This document shows positions 1 to 7,973 of a stretch of 64,000 nucleotides of DNA, piece after piece. The notes under the pieces are model-generated. The model did not search any database. It saw only the letters and a list, made by a program, of their open reading frames with translations, and was not told where the DNA came from. Position 1 is the first letter of the stretch. Each line of letters opens with the position of its first letter. The position numbers were made by a program, and so were the translations under genes. The stretch is from Saccharothrix sp. (GTDB lineage: Bacteria; Actinomycetota; Actinomycetes; Mycobacteriales; Pseudonocardiaceae): contig NZ_JAPSLK010000006.1 in the NCBI RefSeq assembly GCF_031180885.1, positions 1 to 64,000 on the forward strand, read 5' to 3'.

Positions 1-149
1 CGCTGTCCGGCGTGCTGATGCTCGGGCTGGTGGAGAACATCCTCCGGCTGCTGAGCGTCAGCGGGTTCTACATCAACGCCTCCTACGGCGCGGTGATCAT
101 CCTCGCGCTGGTCGTGACCCGTTACGCTACCGGCAAGGTGCAGGAGTGA
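1..149 (+). CDS. Sugar ABC transporter permease, C-terminal fragment (RbsC type)
   Basis: The window opens inside this gene, in the frame beginning at base 3. About 48 residues remain: a hydrophobic helix (GVLMLGLVENILRLL), the SGFYINASYGAVIILALVV stretch typical of the last membrane helix of ribose/rhamnose/xylose ABC permeases, then a short basic tail ending in a stop at 147-149. The protein would form part of an inner-membrane sugar import channel. The next gene starts 7 to 22 bases downstream on the same strand and encodes a sugar dehydrogenase, so transport and oxidation are probably one operon. The substrate cannot be read from this piece; a deoxyhexose such as L-fucose or L-rhamnose is inferred from the neighbours. 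Confidence 0.75.
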   Translation, partial: LSGVLMLGLVENILRLLSVSGFYINASYGAVIILALVVTRYATGKVQE

Positions 150-156
150 ACACGAC

Positions 157-1107
157 GTGGCAGGAGCTGCCGTGATCCCGTTGTCCCGCTTCGGTTTTGG
201 TGCCGCGCCGATCGGCAACCTGTACTCGGAGGTCACGCCGGAACAGGCGGTGGAGGCGGTGGACGCCGCCTGGGACACCGGCATCCGGTACTTCGACACC
301 GCGCCGCACTACGGTCTCGGCCTGTCCGAACGGCGGCTGGGCGCGGCGCTGGCCGTGCGCCCGCGGGACGAGTACGTGGTGTCGACCAAGGTCGGGCGAC
401 TGCTGGAGCCGATCGACGGCGACGGCGACGACCTGGCCAACGGGTTCGCCGTCCCCGCCACCCACCGCCGGGTGTGGGACTTCAGCGCTGACGGCGTGCG
501 CCGGTCGCTGGAGTCCTCTGTGGACAGGATGGGGCTGGAGCGAGTCGATGTCGTCCTGCTGCACGACGTGGACTTGCAGCCCGAGTTCCGCGAGCAGGCG
601 GCCACCGAGGCGTTCCCCGCTTTGGCGGCGCTGCGGGACCAGGGCGTGGTGCGGGCCGTCGGCGTCGGCTTGAACCACTGGGAGACCGCCGAGTGGTTCG
701 TCCGCGAGACCGGCATCGACGTCGTGCTCCTGGCCGGCCGGTACACGCTGCTGGACCAGTCGTCGGCGGACTTCCTCGACCTGTGCGTCGAGCGCGGTGT
801 CGCGGTCGTCGCGGCGGGCGTGTTCAACTCCGGGATGCTGGCCCGTCCCGAGGTCCCCGAGGACGCCACCTACGACTACGCCGCCGCGCCCGCCCACCTG
901 CTCGACCGCGCCCGGCGGATCGCCGCGGTGTGCGCGCGCCACGACGTGACCCTGCCGCAGGCCGCGCTGGCGTTCCCGTTCCGGCACCCGGCGGTGGTGT
1001 CGGTGCTGGTGGGGGCCCGGTCGGCGGCGGAGGTCCGGGCGAACGCGGCCCACCCGGCCGTGCCCGGGGGGTTGTGGGACGACCTGCGTGCGGAAGGCTT
1101 GTTGTGA
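157..1107 (+). CDS. Aldo/keto reductase (L-fucose/aldose 1-dehydrogenase-like)
   Basis: About 316 residues, the normal length for the aldo/keto reductase TIM barrel. The catalytic residues are visible: Asp and Tyr in YFDTAPHYG (about residues 46-54), Lys in VVSTKVGR (about 78) and His in VVLLHDVD. The family oxidises or reduces sugars with NAD(P); the best subgroup guess is D-threo-aldose/L-fucose 1-dehydrogenase or the related pyridoxal 4-dehydrogenases. GTG at 172 has AGGAG at 162-166 and is a strong alternative start that removes five residues; GTG 157 has AGGAG at 142-146. The stop overlaps the next start by four bases (GTGA). With the following lactonase it would convert a sugar to a lactone and then to an aldonic acid. 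Confidence 0.85.
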   Translation: MAGAAVIPLSRFGFGAAPIGNLYSEVTPEQAVEAVDAAWDTGIRYFDTAPHYGLGLSERRLGAALAVRPRDEYVVSTKVGRLLEPIDGDGDDLANGFAVPATHRRVWDFSADGVRRSLESSVDRMGLERVDVVLLHDVDLQPEFREQAATEAFPALAALRDQGVVRAVGVGLNHWETAEWFVRETGIDVVLLAGRYTLLDQSSADFLDLCVERGVAVVAAGVFNSGMLARPEVPEDATYDYAAAPAHLLDRARRIAAVCARHDVTLPQAALAFPFRHPAVVSVLVGARSAAEVRANAAHPAVPGGLWDDLRAEGLL

Positions 1108-1943
1108 TCGTCGACGCCCACCACCACGTGTGGGATCTGTCGGTGCGCGACCAGGACTGGATCACCGACCCGCCGATGGGTGCGATCCGCCGGTCGTTCG
1201 GGGTGGCGGACCTGGTGGCGGTGGCTCCCGAGGTGACCCGGACCGTGCTGGTGCAGACGGTGACCGTGGCCGAGGAGACGCCGGAGTTCCTGGCGCTGGC
1301 CGAGGAACACGAGATCATCGGCGCGGTCGTCGGCTGGACGGACCTGATGTCACCGGCCGTGGGCGACGCGTTGGCGGAGCTGGCGGAGGGTGCCGGGGGA
1401 CGGTGGCTGCGCGGCATCCGCCACCAGGTCCAGCGCGAACCGGACCCGGAGTGGTTGTGCCGCAAGGACGTTCGACACGGCCTGACCCGGCTGGCCGCCC
1501 AGGGACTCGTCTACGACCTGGTGATCCGCCCGCACCAGCTCCCGGCGGCCCGGCGAACGGCGGCGGCCCTGCCCGACCTGCCCTTCGTCCTCGACCACTG
1601 CGCCAAGCCGCCCATCGCCGGCGGGGGTTCGTCCAACGAGTGGGCGGAGGGCATCCGGTCGCTGGCCGCGCACGAGAACGTGACGTGCAAGGTGTCGGGG
1701 CTGGTCACGGAGGCGGACTGGCGGACGTGGACGGTGGCGGACCTGCGGCCGTGGTTCGAAGTGGTCCTGGACGCCTTCGGCCCGGAGCGCTTGATGTTCG
1801 GCTCCGACTGGCCGGTGTGCCTGCCGGCCGCGTCCTACGGCGAGGTTCTGAACACGGCGCGGGAACTGGCCGCCGAGCTGACCCCGGCCGAGCGGGAGCG
1901 GCTGTTCGCGGGCACGGCCGTCGAGGTCTACGGGTTGTCCTAG
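1104..1943 (+). CDS. Amidohydrolase-2 family lactonase (L-fuconolactonase-like)
   Basis: 279 residues beginning at a GTG that overlaps the stop of the reductase gene. Metal-binding signatures of the amidohydrolase-2 family are present: DAHHHVWD at residues 4-11, LDHCAKP in the middle and MFGSDWPV near the C-terminus. Relatives are L-fucono-1,5-lactonases, L-rhamnonolactonases and 2-pyrone-4,6-dicarboxylate hydrolases. Coupling to an aldose dehydrogenase makes sugar-lactone hydrolysis the most likely role. The dehydratase and aldolase needed to finish such a pathway are not visible; they may lie left of the window. Confidence 0.83.
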   Translation: MIVDAHHHVWDLSVRDQDWITDPPMGAIRRSFGVADLVAVAPEVTRTVLVQTVTVAEETPEFLALAEEHEIIGAVVGWTDLMSPAVGDALAELAEGAGGRWLRGIRHQVQREPDPEWLCRKDVRHGLTRLAAQGLVYDLVIRPHQLPAARRTAAALPDLPFVLDHCAKPPIAGGGSSNEWAEGIRSLAAHENVTCKVSGLVTEADWRTWTVADLRPWFEVVLDAFGPERLMFGSDWPVCLPAASYGEVLNTARELAAELTPAERERLFAGTAVEVYGLS

Positions 1944-2013
1944 GGACATCCCCACCGCCGGACCGGGGGCTTCCCGGATGGATCTTGGTGGGTGCCGGCG
2001 GCAGGCTGCCCGC

Positions 2014-3096
2014 ATGCGAAAACTCCTGCTGATCCCGTTGACGGCCCTGGCTTTCACCGCCGTGCCCGCCCAGGCGGCGACCGTGCCGCCGCTGAAGCCC
2101 GAGGCGCTCGCCGCGGCCGTCCAGCCCGGTCCGGACGCGTCCGGCGCGCTCGCCCGGGTGTCCGGCACGGCCGGGGCGTGGCGGGGCAGCGGCGGGGTGG
2201 CGCGGATCGGCACGTCCGCGCCGGTCCACCCGGACGGCCGGTTCCGGGTCGGCAGCATCACCAAGCTGTTCACCGCGGCGGCGGCGCTCCAGCTCCAGGA
2301 GCGGGGGACGCTCGACCTCGACCAGACCGTGCAGCACTACCTGCCGGACCTGCTGCCGAAGACGTTCGTGCACCCGATCACCGTCCGTCAGCTGCTCAAC
2401 CACACGCACGGCATCGCCGGGCACGGGTTGCCGCACAAGGACCCGGCGTGGTTCTTCGAGCACCGTTACGACACGTTCGACCCGGTGGAGCTGGTGCGCA
2501 TGGGTGCGGCGGCGGGTCCGCGGTTCGTGCCGGGCGAGCGCCAGGAGTACGGGAACATGGGGTACCTGGTGGCCGGTCTGGTGATCGAGGAGGTGACCGG
2601 CCGGCCGTACGGTGACGCCGTCCGCGAGCTGGTCCTGCGCCCGTTGCGGCTGCACGACACGTACCTGCCCGGTGCCGAGACCCGCATCCGGGGCGTCCAC
2701 GCGCGTGGCTATGAGGCGACGGCGGACGGGTACGTGGACGTCACCGAGGTCAACCCGACCCTCCAGTGGGCGGCGGCGGAGATCATCTCCAGCGCCCGCG
2801 ACCTCGACCGCTTCCTGAACGCCCTGTTGCGCGGCCCGTTCCTGACCGACCGCGCCCGAGCGGAACTGATGACCGTGCCGTTCGAAGGCGCGTCCCACGC
2901 GCTGGGCATCTCCCGCCTGGACCTGGGCGGCGGCCTCGTGGTGTGGGGCAAGTCCGGTGACCGTCCGGGCTACAACAACGGCGTGGCCGGGACCCTCGAC
3001 GGTTCGCGCACCCTGGTCTACTCGGTCAACACCCTCCGCATGGGCGGCGACCGCTCCCCGACGGCGATGCGGATCATCGCCGCCGCGTTCAGCTAG
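2014..3096 (+). CDS. Secreted serine hydrolase (class C beta-lactamase / DD-carboxypeptidase family)
   Basis: 360 residues from ATG 2014. An N-terminal signal peptide is clear (basic MRK, hydrophobic core, APAQAA-type cleavage near residue 21). The penicillin-binding fold signatures appear in order: SITK at about residues 81-84 (nucleophile Ser and Lys), YGN in EYGNMGYLVAG at about 170, and KSG in WGKSGDRPGY near residue 315. Members include the Streptomyces R61 DD-peptidase, esterases and D-aminopeptidases, so the natural substrate cannot be assigned. It acts outside the cell. It stands 70 bases after the lactonase gene and seems to be transcribed alone; the next gene is convergent, with its stop 5 bases away. 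Confidence 0.87.
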   Translation: MRKLLLIPLTALAFTAVPAQAATVPPLKPEALAAAVQPGPDASGALARVSGTAGAWRGSGGVARIGTSAPVHPDGRFRVGSITKLFTAAAALQLQERGTLDLDQTVQHYLPDLLPKTFVHPITVRQLLNHTHGIAGHGLPHKDPAWFFEHRYDTFDPVELVRMGAAAGPRFVPGERQEYGNMGYLVAGLVIEEVTGRPYGDAVRELVLRPLRLHDTYLPGAETRIRGVHARGYEATADGYVDVTEVNPTLQWAAAEIISSARDLDRFLNALLRGPFLTDRARAELMTVPFEGASHALGISRLDLGGGLVVWGKSGDRPGYNNGVAGTLDGSRTLVYSVNTLRMGGDRSPTAMRIIAAAFS

Positions 3097-3100
3097 GGAC

Positions 3101-3775
3101 TCAGGCGAGGTCGGACAGCCACTGCTCGACACCGGCCACGTGGACCGTCGACCACGAACGGGCCAGCTCGGTCTGGTGAGCTGCCAGGGCGTCGACGATG
3201 GCGCGGTGTTCCGCCACGGTGCGGTCCACCGCGCCGGCCTGCGTGATGCCGCGCCAAATGCGGACCCGGACGGTGGGGCCGGCCAGGGTGTCCAGGAGTT
3301 GGGCGAGGTAGGCGTTGCCCGAGCACTGGGCGATGGCGCGGTGGAACTCCAGGTCGTGCTCCACCAGCTCCTCCACCGACCGCGCGTGCTCGGCGGCGTC
3401 GCACAGGGTGCGCAGGGAGGCGATCTCCTCCGCTCCGACCCGTTGGGCGGCCATCGCCGCGGCGGCCGGTTCGAGGATGCGCCGGACCTGGAGGACCTCC
3501 AGCACCGAGTCCTCGCCCCGGTGGAGGTCCAGCACGAACGACAGCGCGCCCAGCAGGTCGTCCGCGCGCAGGCTGGAGACGTAGGTCCCGTCGCCCTGCC
3601 GCACGTCCAGCACCCTGACCAGCGACAACGCCTTCACGGCCTCGCGCAGCGAGTTGCGGGACAGGCCCAGGCGCTCGGCCAGGTCCGCCTCGCGCGGCAG
3701 TCGGTCGCCCGGCTTCAGCTCACCGGACGTGATCATTTCCTTCACGCGCAGGATCGCGTCGTCGGTGACCGCCAC
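3101..3775 (-). CDS. FadR-type GntR transcriptional regulator
   Basis: 224 residues if started at GTG 3775, which has GGAGG 7 bases upstream; an upstream in-frame ATG at 3823 adds 16 residues without a better ribosome site. The N-terminal winged helix contains READLAERLGLSRNSLREAVKAL. The C-terminal helical FCD ligand domain shows the metal/ligand residues in HDLEFHRAIAQCSGN and VAEHRAIVDAL. FCD regulators usually respond to small organic acids or sugar acids. It is divergent from nagA but could instead control the sugar-lactone operon further left; an aldonate ligand would suit that. The palindrome at 3887-3901 is a possible operator. Confidence 0.85.
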   Translation of the reverse strand: MAVTDDAILRVKEMITSGELKPGDRLPREADLAERLGLSRNSLREAVKALSLVRVLDVRQGDGTYVSSLRADDLLGALSFVLDLHRGEDSVLEVLQVRRILEPAAAAMAAQRVGAEEIASLRTLCDAAEHARSVEELVEHDLEFHRAIAQCSGNAYLAQLLDTLAGPTVRVRIWRGITQAGAVDRTVAEHRAIVDALAAHQTELARSWSTVHVAGVEQWLSDLA

Positions 3776-3886
3776 GCCGGAACCTCCGTAGACCTCGGAT
3801 GTCTGGCCCCAAGTATGAGCCAACCGGTGACGGTCGTGCGCCCAGGCCCGTGTTAAGAGACTTGATGACTTTTGGGACGTATATTC

Positions 3887-3901
3887 GGTTATCTTCTAAC
3901 C
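3887..3901. promoter_or_regulatory. Candidate operator palindrome between fadR-type gene and nagA
   Basis: GGTTA TCTTC TAACC is a perfect 5-bp inverted repeat with a 5-base spacer in the most AT-rich piece of this divergent intergenic region (about 3850-3900). A TATATT at 3880-3885 could be a -10 element toward nagA. The palindrome could bind the adjacent FadR-type regulator; this is inferred only from position and symmetry. Confidence 0.35.
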
Positions 3902-3932
3902 ACGCGTGACGCCGCCCGCCGCTTCCGGCCAT

Positions 3933-3948
3933 AATGGTCTGGACCATT
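3933..3948. promoter_or_regulatory. DasR operator (dre) before nagA
   Basis: AATGGTCTGGACCATT has seven-base inverted arms and matches 13 of 16 positions of the Streptomyces dre consensus ACTGGTCTAGACCACT. It ends 12 bases before the nagA start codon and just before the AGGAGG ribosome site, where bound DasR would block transcription. In Streptomyces nagA is an established DasR target released by glucosamine-6-phosphate. Confidence 0.85.
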
Positions 3949-3960
3949 TGAGGAGGGACC

Positions 3961-5160
3961 TTGGACACGGTTGTCGCAGCTCCGCGAGCACTGCTCGGTC
4001 GCACCATCACCGGTCCCGCCAGCGTGCGCATCAGGGCGGGACGGGTGGTCGAGGTCGTGACGGGCGAACCGCCCGCCGACGCCGAGGTGCTGGCCGACGG
4101 GCTGCTCACCCCGGGCCTGGTGGACGTGCAGGTCAACGGGGCGGTGGGCGTCGACTTCGCCGAGGTGGACGACGAGGGCATGCGCGTCGTCGCCAAGGCC
4201 TTCCCGCAGACCGGCGTGACCCGCTTCGTGCCCACGCTGATCACCGCGCCCGTCCCCGAGGCGTTGCGCCAGGCCCGGGCCGTGCTGGCGGCTTCGGCCG
4301 CGCTGCCCGCCGGCTCCGGCGCGGTGCCGCTCGGGGTGCACCTGGAAGGGCCGTTCCTGTCGCCCAAGCGCGCGGGCGTGCACGACCCGGCGCTGATGGT
4401 GGACCCCGGGCCGGGCGAGATCGACCTGCTGCTGGCCGACGACCTGCGCGGACACCTGCGCATGGTGACCCTCGCGCCCGAGCAGCCCGGCGGCCTGGAG
4501 GCCGTGCGGCGCTTGTCGGAGGCGGGCGTCCTGGTCGCCGTCGGGCACAGCGACGCGACCGGCGAGCAGACGCGGGCGGCGGCCGAGGCCGGCGCGCGCA
4601 TGGTGACCCACCTGTTCAACGCCCAACGCCCCCTCGGGCACCGCGAACCCGGCGTGCCGGGCGTGGCCCTGGTGGACGACCGGTTCACGTTGGGCCTGAT
4701 CGCCGACCTGGCCCACGTCGGCCCCGACGTGTGCAGGTTGGTCTTCAACGCCGCCGGCCCCCGGGTCGCCCTGGTGACCGACGCGGTCGCGGCGGCCGGG
4801 ATGCCTCCGGGCCGCTACCAGCTCGGCGGCGCGGACGTGGTCCTGACCGAGGACGGCGTGCCGCGCTCGCCCGAGGGCACCATCGCCGGCAGCGCCCTGA
4901 CCCTGGACCGGGCCGTGCGCAACATCGTTTCGGTCGGCGTGGACCTGGCGGACGCGCTGGCGTCGGCCACGATCGTCCCGGCGGACGTGCTCGGCGAACC
5001 CACCCTGGGCCGCCTGGCGCCGGGCGCGGTCGCCGACCTGGTCTGGTGGGACGACCACCTCAAGCCCCGCAAGGTCTGGGTGAACGGCGAGGTCGTCTTC
5101 GACGCAACGGCCGACACCTCGATCGACGTGACCACGGAACTCGCCGCCGCCCGCCAGTAA
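3961..5160 (+). CDS. nagA: N-acetylglucosamine-6-phosphate deacetylase
   Basis: 399 residues, full length for NagA. The start is TTG 3961 with AGGAGG at 3951-3956; no ATG or GTG nearby fits. Amidohydrolase-fold landmarks are present: LEGPFLSPKRAGVHDP (metal Glu and substrate residues), VAVGHSDAT, THLFNAQRPLGHREPG and the catalytic Asp in LVTDAVAAAGMPPG. It removes acetate from GlcNAc-6-phosphate to give glucosamine-6-phosphate, the step between uptake and deamination, and the product is the known effector of DasR. It is monocistronic here, with a dre just upstream and a strong hairpin terminator 8 bases after the stop. Confidence 0.95.
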   Translation: MDTVVAAPRALLGRTITGPASVRIRAGRVVEVVTGEPPADAEVLADGLLTPGLVDVQVNGAVGVDFAEVDDEGMRVVAKAFPQTGVTRFVPTLITAPVPEALRQARAVLAASAALPAGSGAVPLGVHLEGPFLSPKRAGVHDPALMVDPGPGEIDLLLADDLRGHLRMVTLAPEQPGGLEAVRRLSEAGVLVAVGHSDATGEQTRAAAEAGARMVTHLFNAQRPLGHREPGVPGVALVDDRFTLGLIADLAHVGPDVCRLVFNAAGPRVALVTDAVAAAGMPPGRYQLGGADVVLTEDGVPRSPEGTIAGSALTLDRAVRNIVSVGVDLADALASATIVPADVLGEPTLGRLAPGAVADLVWWDDHLKPRKVWVNGEVVFDATADTSIDVTTELAAARQ

Positions 5161-5167
5161 CCGCAAA

Positions 5168-5198
5168 GGCCCGCACCCTCGGGGAGGGGGTGCGGGCC
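5168..5198 (+). terminator. Rho-independent terminator of nagA
   Basis: A perfect 11-bp GC stem (GGCCCGCACCC at 5168-5178, complement at 5188-5198) with a 9-base loop starts 8 bases after the nagA stop codon. There is no U tract, as is usual in high-GC actinomycetes. Confidence 0.8.
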
Positions 5199-5500
5199 GC
5201 GCGCTTCAGCGCCGAAGGCGCAGCTTTTGGTCGGGCTGCCAAGCCACAGGAAGGGTCTCGGTTCGTCCCCCGTACGGCCTGGGCGCAGCCCAACCGCGCT
5301 TCGCCCTTCTTGGCAACCAGCTTTACCGGTTGCCAAGAAGGGCGAAGGGTGGTTGCCTCCGGCAGGCCGTACGGGGGACGAACCGACGCCCTTCCACCCC
5401 CCGGGGGCCTGCCGCGCGGCGAGCGCCGCTTTTACGCTTCAAGCTTTTGATCTTGAAAGCGCGCCGGCGCGTCCATCCCGAAAGCGCGAAGCGCCAACGA
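5199..5500. repeat. Convergent intergenic region with long imperfect palindrome (5249-5395)
   Basis: No credible gene. Between the convergent nagA and SIS-domain genes lies a palindrome about 147 bp long. The inner stem is about 20 bp and perfect (5298-5318 against 5328-5347, core CTTCTTGGCAACC); the outer arms pair CGGTTCGTCCCCCGTACGGCC at 5259-5279 with its complement at 5365-5385, flanked by paired GGAAGGG/CCCTTCC. It could terminate both genes, but its size, two-tiered arms and interior mismatches look more like a mobile palindromic repeat. The stretch to 5500 has further short hairpins around AAGCTTTTGATCTTG. Confidence 0.65.
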
Positions 5501-6544
5501 TCAGCGGGTGCGCGTGACCTTCTTCAGGCCGCGCGGGCTGTCCGGGTCGCCGCCGCGCGCCAACGCCAAGCCGTGGGCCAGGCGCTGCACGGGCAGGATC
5601 TCCAGGATCGGCGCGACCTCCTCGGCCGTCTCCGGCACGGGGATGCGCAGCACCGCCGACACCTCGTCCGCCGCCGACCCGACCGCCACGACGTCCGCGC
5701 CCCGCCCGTGCACCACGTCAAGGACGTCGTGCAGCGCGTCCCCACCCCGCCCGGCACTGGTGATCGCCAGCACCGCCGTCTCCGGGTCCACCGCCGCCAC
5801 CGGACCGTGCAGCAGGTCCGCCCCCGAGTACGCCCGAGCCGCCAGGTAACTGGTCTCGGCCAGCTTCAAAGCAGCCTCCAACGCGGACGGCAGCGAGTAC
5901 CCCCGGCCAGTGGTCAGCACCCGGTCCACGAACCGGTAGCGCTGCACGGCCTCGGCCACCGCGTCCGCCGACAGCTCCAGCGCCGCCGCGGCCTGGTCGC
6001 CCAGCGCCGCCGCGTGCGCCCCATTTCCACCACGGATGGCGTCGACCAACAAGTACAGCGCGAGCAGGGTCGCCGAGTACGTCTTGGTCGCCGCCACGGC
6101 CTGCTCGACGCCCGCGCCGACGTCGACCGACAGCTCCGCCGCGCCGTTCAACGGGGAGTCCGCCGTGTTGGTCACCGCCACGGTCAGCGCCCCGCGCGCC
6201 CGCGCGGACTCGGTGACCTCCAGCAGGTCGGGCGACCCGCCGCTCTGGCTCACCGACACCAGCAGCACGTCGCGCAGGTCGGGCTGCGCGCCGTAGAGCG
6301 TCGTGGTGGAGGGGGACACCAGACCGGCGGGCAGTTGGAGCAGCACCTCGGTCAGGTACTTCGCGTACAGGGCCGCGTGGTCGGACGAGCCGCGTGCCGC
6401 GAGCAGCACGAAGCGCGGCTGACGGGCGCGGATCGCGTCCGCGACGGCCGCGATGGAGGAGCGCCGGGCGACCAGGTCCGCGAAGATCGCGGGCTGCTGG
6501 TCGATCTCGGCCGCCATGTGCCTGCCGGGCTGGTGGTCGGTCAT
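5501..6544 (-). CDS. Double SIS-domain protein, probable glucosamine-6-phosphate deaminase (NagB-II/AgaS type)
   Basis: 347 residues from ATG 6544. Two sugar-isomerase (SIS) domains can be seen, about residues 30-165 (LLAARGSSDHAALYAKYL, SVSQSGGSPDLLE) and 200-335 (TTGRGYSLPSALEAALKLAETSYLAA). The C-terminus DSPRGLKKVTRTR resembles the end of the isomerase half of GlmS. There is no glutaminase domain. Such proteins deaminate glucosamine-6-phosphate to fructose-6-phosphate (NagB-II) or handle related amino sugars. It is the last gene of the dasABC-like operon, 12 bases after the GH3 gene, the position that nagB holds in Streptomyces coelicolor, so it probably replaces classical NagB. Confidence 0.8.
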   Translation of the reverse strand: MTDHQPGRHMAAEIDQQPAIFADLVARRSSIAAVADAIRARQPRFVLLAARGSSDHAALYAKYLTEVLLQLPAGLVSPSTTTLYGAQPDLRDVLLVSVSQSGGSPDLLEVTESARARGALTVAVTNTADSPLNGAAELSVDVGAGVEQAVAATKTYSATLLALYLLVDAIRGGNGAHAAALGDQAAAALELSADAVAEAVQRYRFVDRVLTTGRGYSLPSALEAALKLAETSYLAARAYSGADLLHGPVAAVDPETAVLAITSAGRGGDALHDVLDVVHGRGADVVAVGSAADEVSAVLRIPVPETAEEVAPILEILPVQRLAHGLALARGGDPDSPRGLKKVTRTR

Positions 6545-6556
6545 CGGAGCCCTTTC

Positions 6557-7969
6557 TCAGCTGGCGGCGATGCGCTCTGCCGCGGCACGCAGGCACACCC
6601 GTGAACCGCCGTGGGTGTTCACGCGGGCAGCGGTGCCCAGGTCGGGACCCGGCACGCCGGTCTCGACGTGCACTAGGTCTAGACCAATACTAACCAGCGA
6701 GAGGACCAGGTCGCGAGCCCACGGGTGGCGATGTGCCTCTCTCGTCACCACCACGATGGTCCTCCCGTCCGCCTGCGCCGCAACCTCGTCGACAGTCCTG
6801 GCGTTCGACGTGACAGTCCCCGGCACCAGCTCGGCCAGGTACGGCCCCAGCCCCCACGGCACGTCCCCCACCGCGATGGACGGCTCGACCGCCAGGTCCA
6901 GCACCAGCGGCGCCCCGGACAGCGTCAACGACCCGGTCACCTCGATCGCCCGCCGCGCCGCGCGCATCCCGATCTCCGGGTCGTGCCCGTCCACGGCCGC
7001 CGGCGGGGTGCCCAGCGCCGCCGTGCGCCGCGCCGCCTCCTCCAGCCGCTCCCGGGACAGCTCGCCCCGCTCCACGGCCGCCACGATGCTGTCCACCAGC
7101 CACTGGATGCCCGCGTCGTCCAACGGCTCGCCGCCCAGGCACAACGCGTCCACCCCGGCGACCAGCGCCCGCACGGACCCCTCCGCCAGGTCACCGCCAA
7201 CGGCCTTCATGTCCAGCCCGTCGGTGATGATCGCCCCGGTGAAGCCCAGCTCGTCGCGCAGCACGGCCACCGCGCGCGGGTTGAGCGTGGCGGGCGCGTC
7301 GCCCCACGCCGGCACCACGAGGTGCCCGGTCATGATCGACCGCACCCCCGCCTGCACCGCCGCCCGGAACGGCACCAGCTCGACCTCGCGCAGCTCCTCC
7401 TCCGTGCGCGGCAGCACCGGCACGGCCAGGTGCGAGTCCACACTGGACGCGCCGTGGCCCGGGAAGTGCTTGGCGCACGCAGCCACGCCGACCGCCTGCA
7501 TGCCCTCCACGAACGCCGCCACGTGCGCGCCCGCCTTCGCCGGGTCCGACCCGAACGACCGCACGCCGATCACCGGGTCCTCCAGCGTCAGCACCAGGTC
7601 CGCCGAGGGCGCCAGGTCCAGGCTCACCCCGCACGCCGCGAGCCGCGCCCCGACCGACGCCGCCACCTCGCGGGTCAGCGCGAGGTCGTCCGCCGCGCCC
7701 AGCGCGTGGTTGCCCGGCACCTCCGACCCGCGCCCCGCGTCGAGCCGGGTGACGTCGCCGCCCTCCTCGTCGATGCCGATCACGACGTCCGGCCGCACCC
7801 CGCGCAACGCGGCCGTCAGCGCCGTGACCTGCTCGTCGTCCACGACGTTGCGGCCGAACAGCACCACCCCGCCCAGTCCGTCCGCGACCCGCTTGAGCAG
7901 CCAGTCCGGTGCGGTCGTGCCGTGGAAACCCGGAAGCAGCACAGCTGCGGCGAGCTGGTGCAACGACAT
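6557..7969 (-). CDS. Glycoside hydrolase family 3 beta-N-acetylglucosaminidase (NagZ/DasD-like)
   Basis: 470 residues, no signal peptide, so intracellular. GH3 signatures: GGVVLFGRNV, VIGIDEEGGDVTRL, the NagZ-type loop AKHFPGHGASSVDSH (about residues 165-179, with the His/Asp pair that acts as acid/base) and the nucleophile Asp in ITDGLDMKAV (about 250). A C-terminal domain of about 120 residues follows the barrel. It would release GlcNAc from imported chitooligosaccharides or muropeptides. It lies between the permeases and the SIS-domain gene in one operon (4-base and 12-base gaps). A perfect GGTCTAGACC lies inside its 3' coding region. Confidence 0.88.
   Translation of the reverse strand: MSLHQLAAAVLLPGFHGTTAPDWLLKRVADGLGGVVLFGRNVVDDEQVTALTAALRGVRPDVVIGIDEEGGDVTRLDAGRGSEVPGNHALGAADDLALTREVAASVGARLAACGVSLDLAPSADLVLTLEDPVIGVRSFGSDPAKAGAHVAAFVEGMQAVGVAACAKHFPGHGASSVDSHLAVPVLPRTEEELREVELVPFRAAVQAGVRSIMTGHLVVPAWGDAPATLNPRAVAVLRDELGFTGAIITDGLDMKAVGGDLAEGSVRALVAGVDALCLGGEPLDDAGIQWLVDSIVAAVERGELSRERLEEAARRTAALGTPPAAVDGHDPEIGMRAARRAIEVTGSLTLSGAPLVLDLAVEPSIAVGDVPWGLGPYLAELVPGTVTSNARTVDEVAAQADGRTIVVVTREAHRHPWARDLVLSLVSIGLDLVHVETGVPGPDLGTAARVNTHGGSRVCLRAAAERIAAS
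6673..6688. promoter_or_regulatory. Intragenic dre-like site in the GH3 gene
   Basis: The palindromic core GGTCTAGACC (6676-6685) is identical to the dre core; the 16-mer matches 12 of 16 consensus positions. It lies near the 3' end of the GH3 gene, about 130 bases before the SIS-domain gene, and encodes GLDL. Bound DasR could act as a roadblock or control an internal promoter for the last gene; chance in coding DNA is also possible. Confidence 0.5.
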
Positions 7970-7973
7970 GCGC

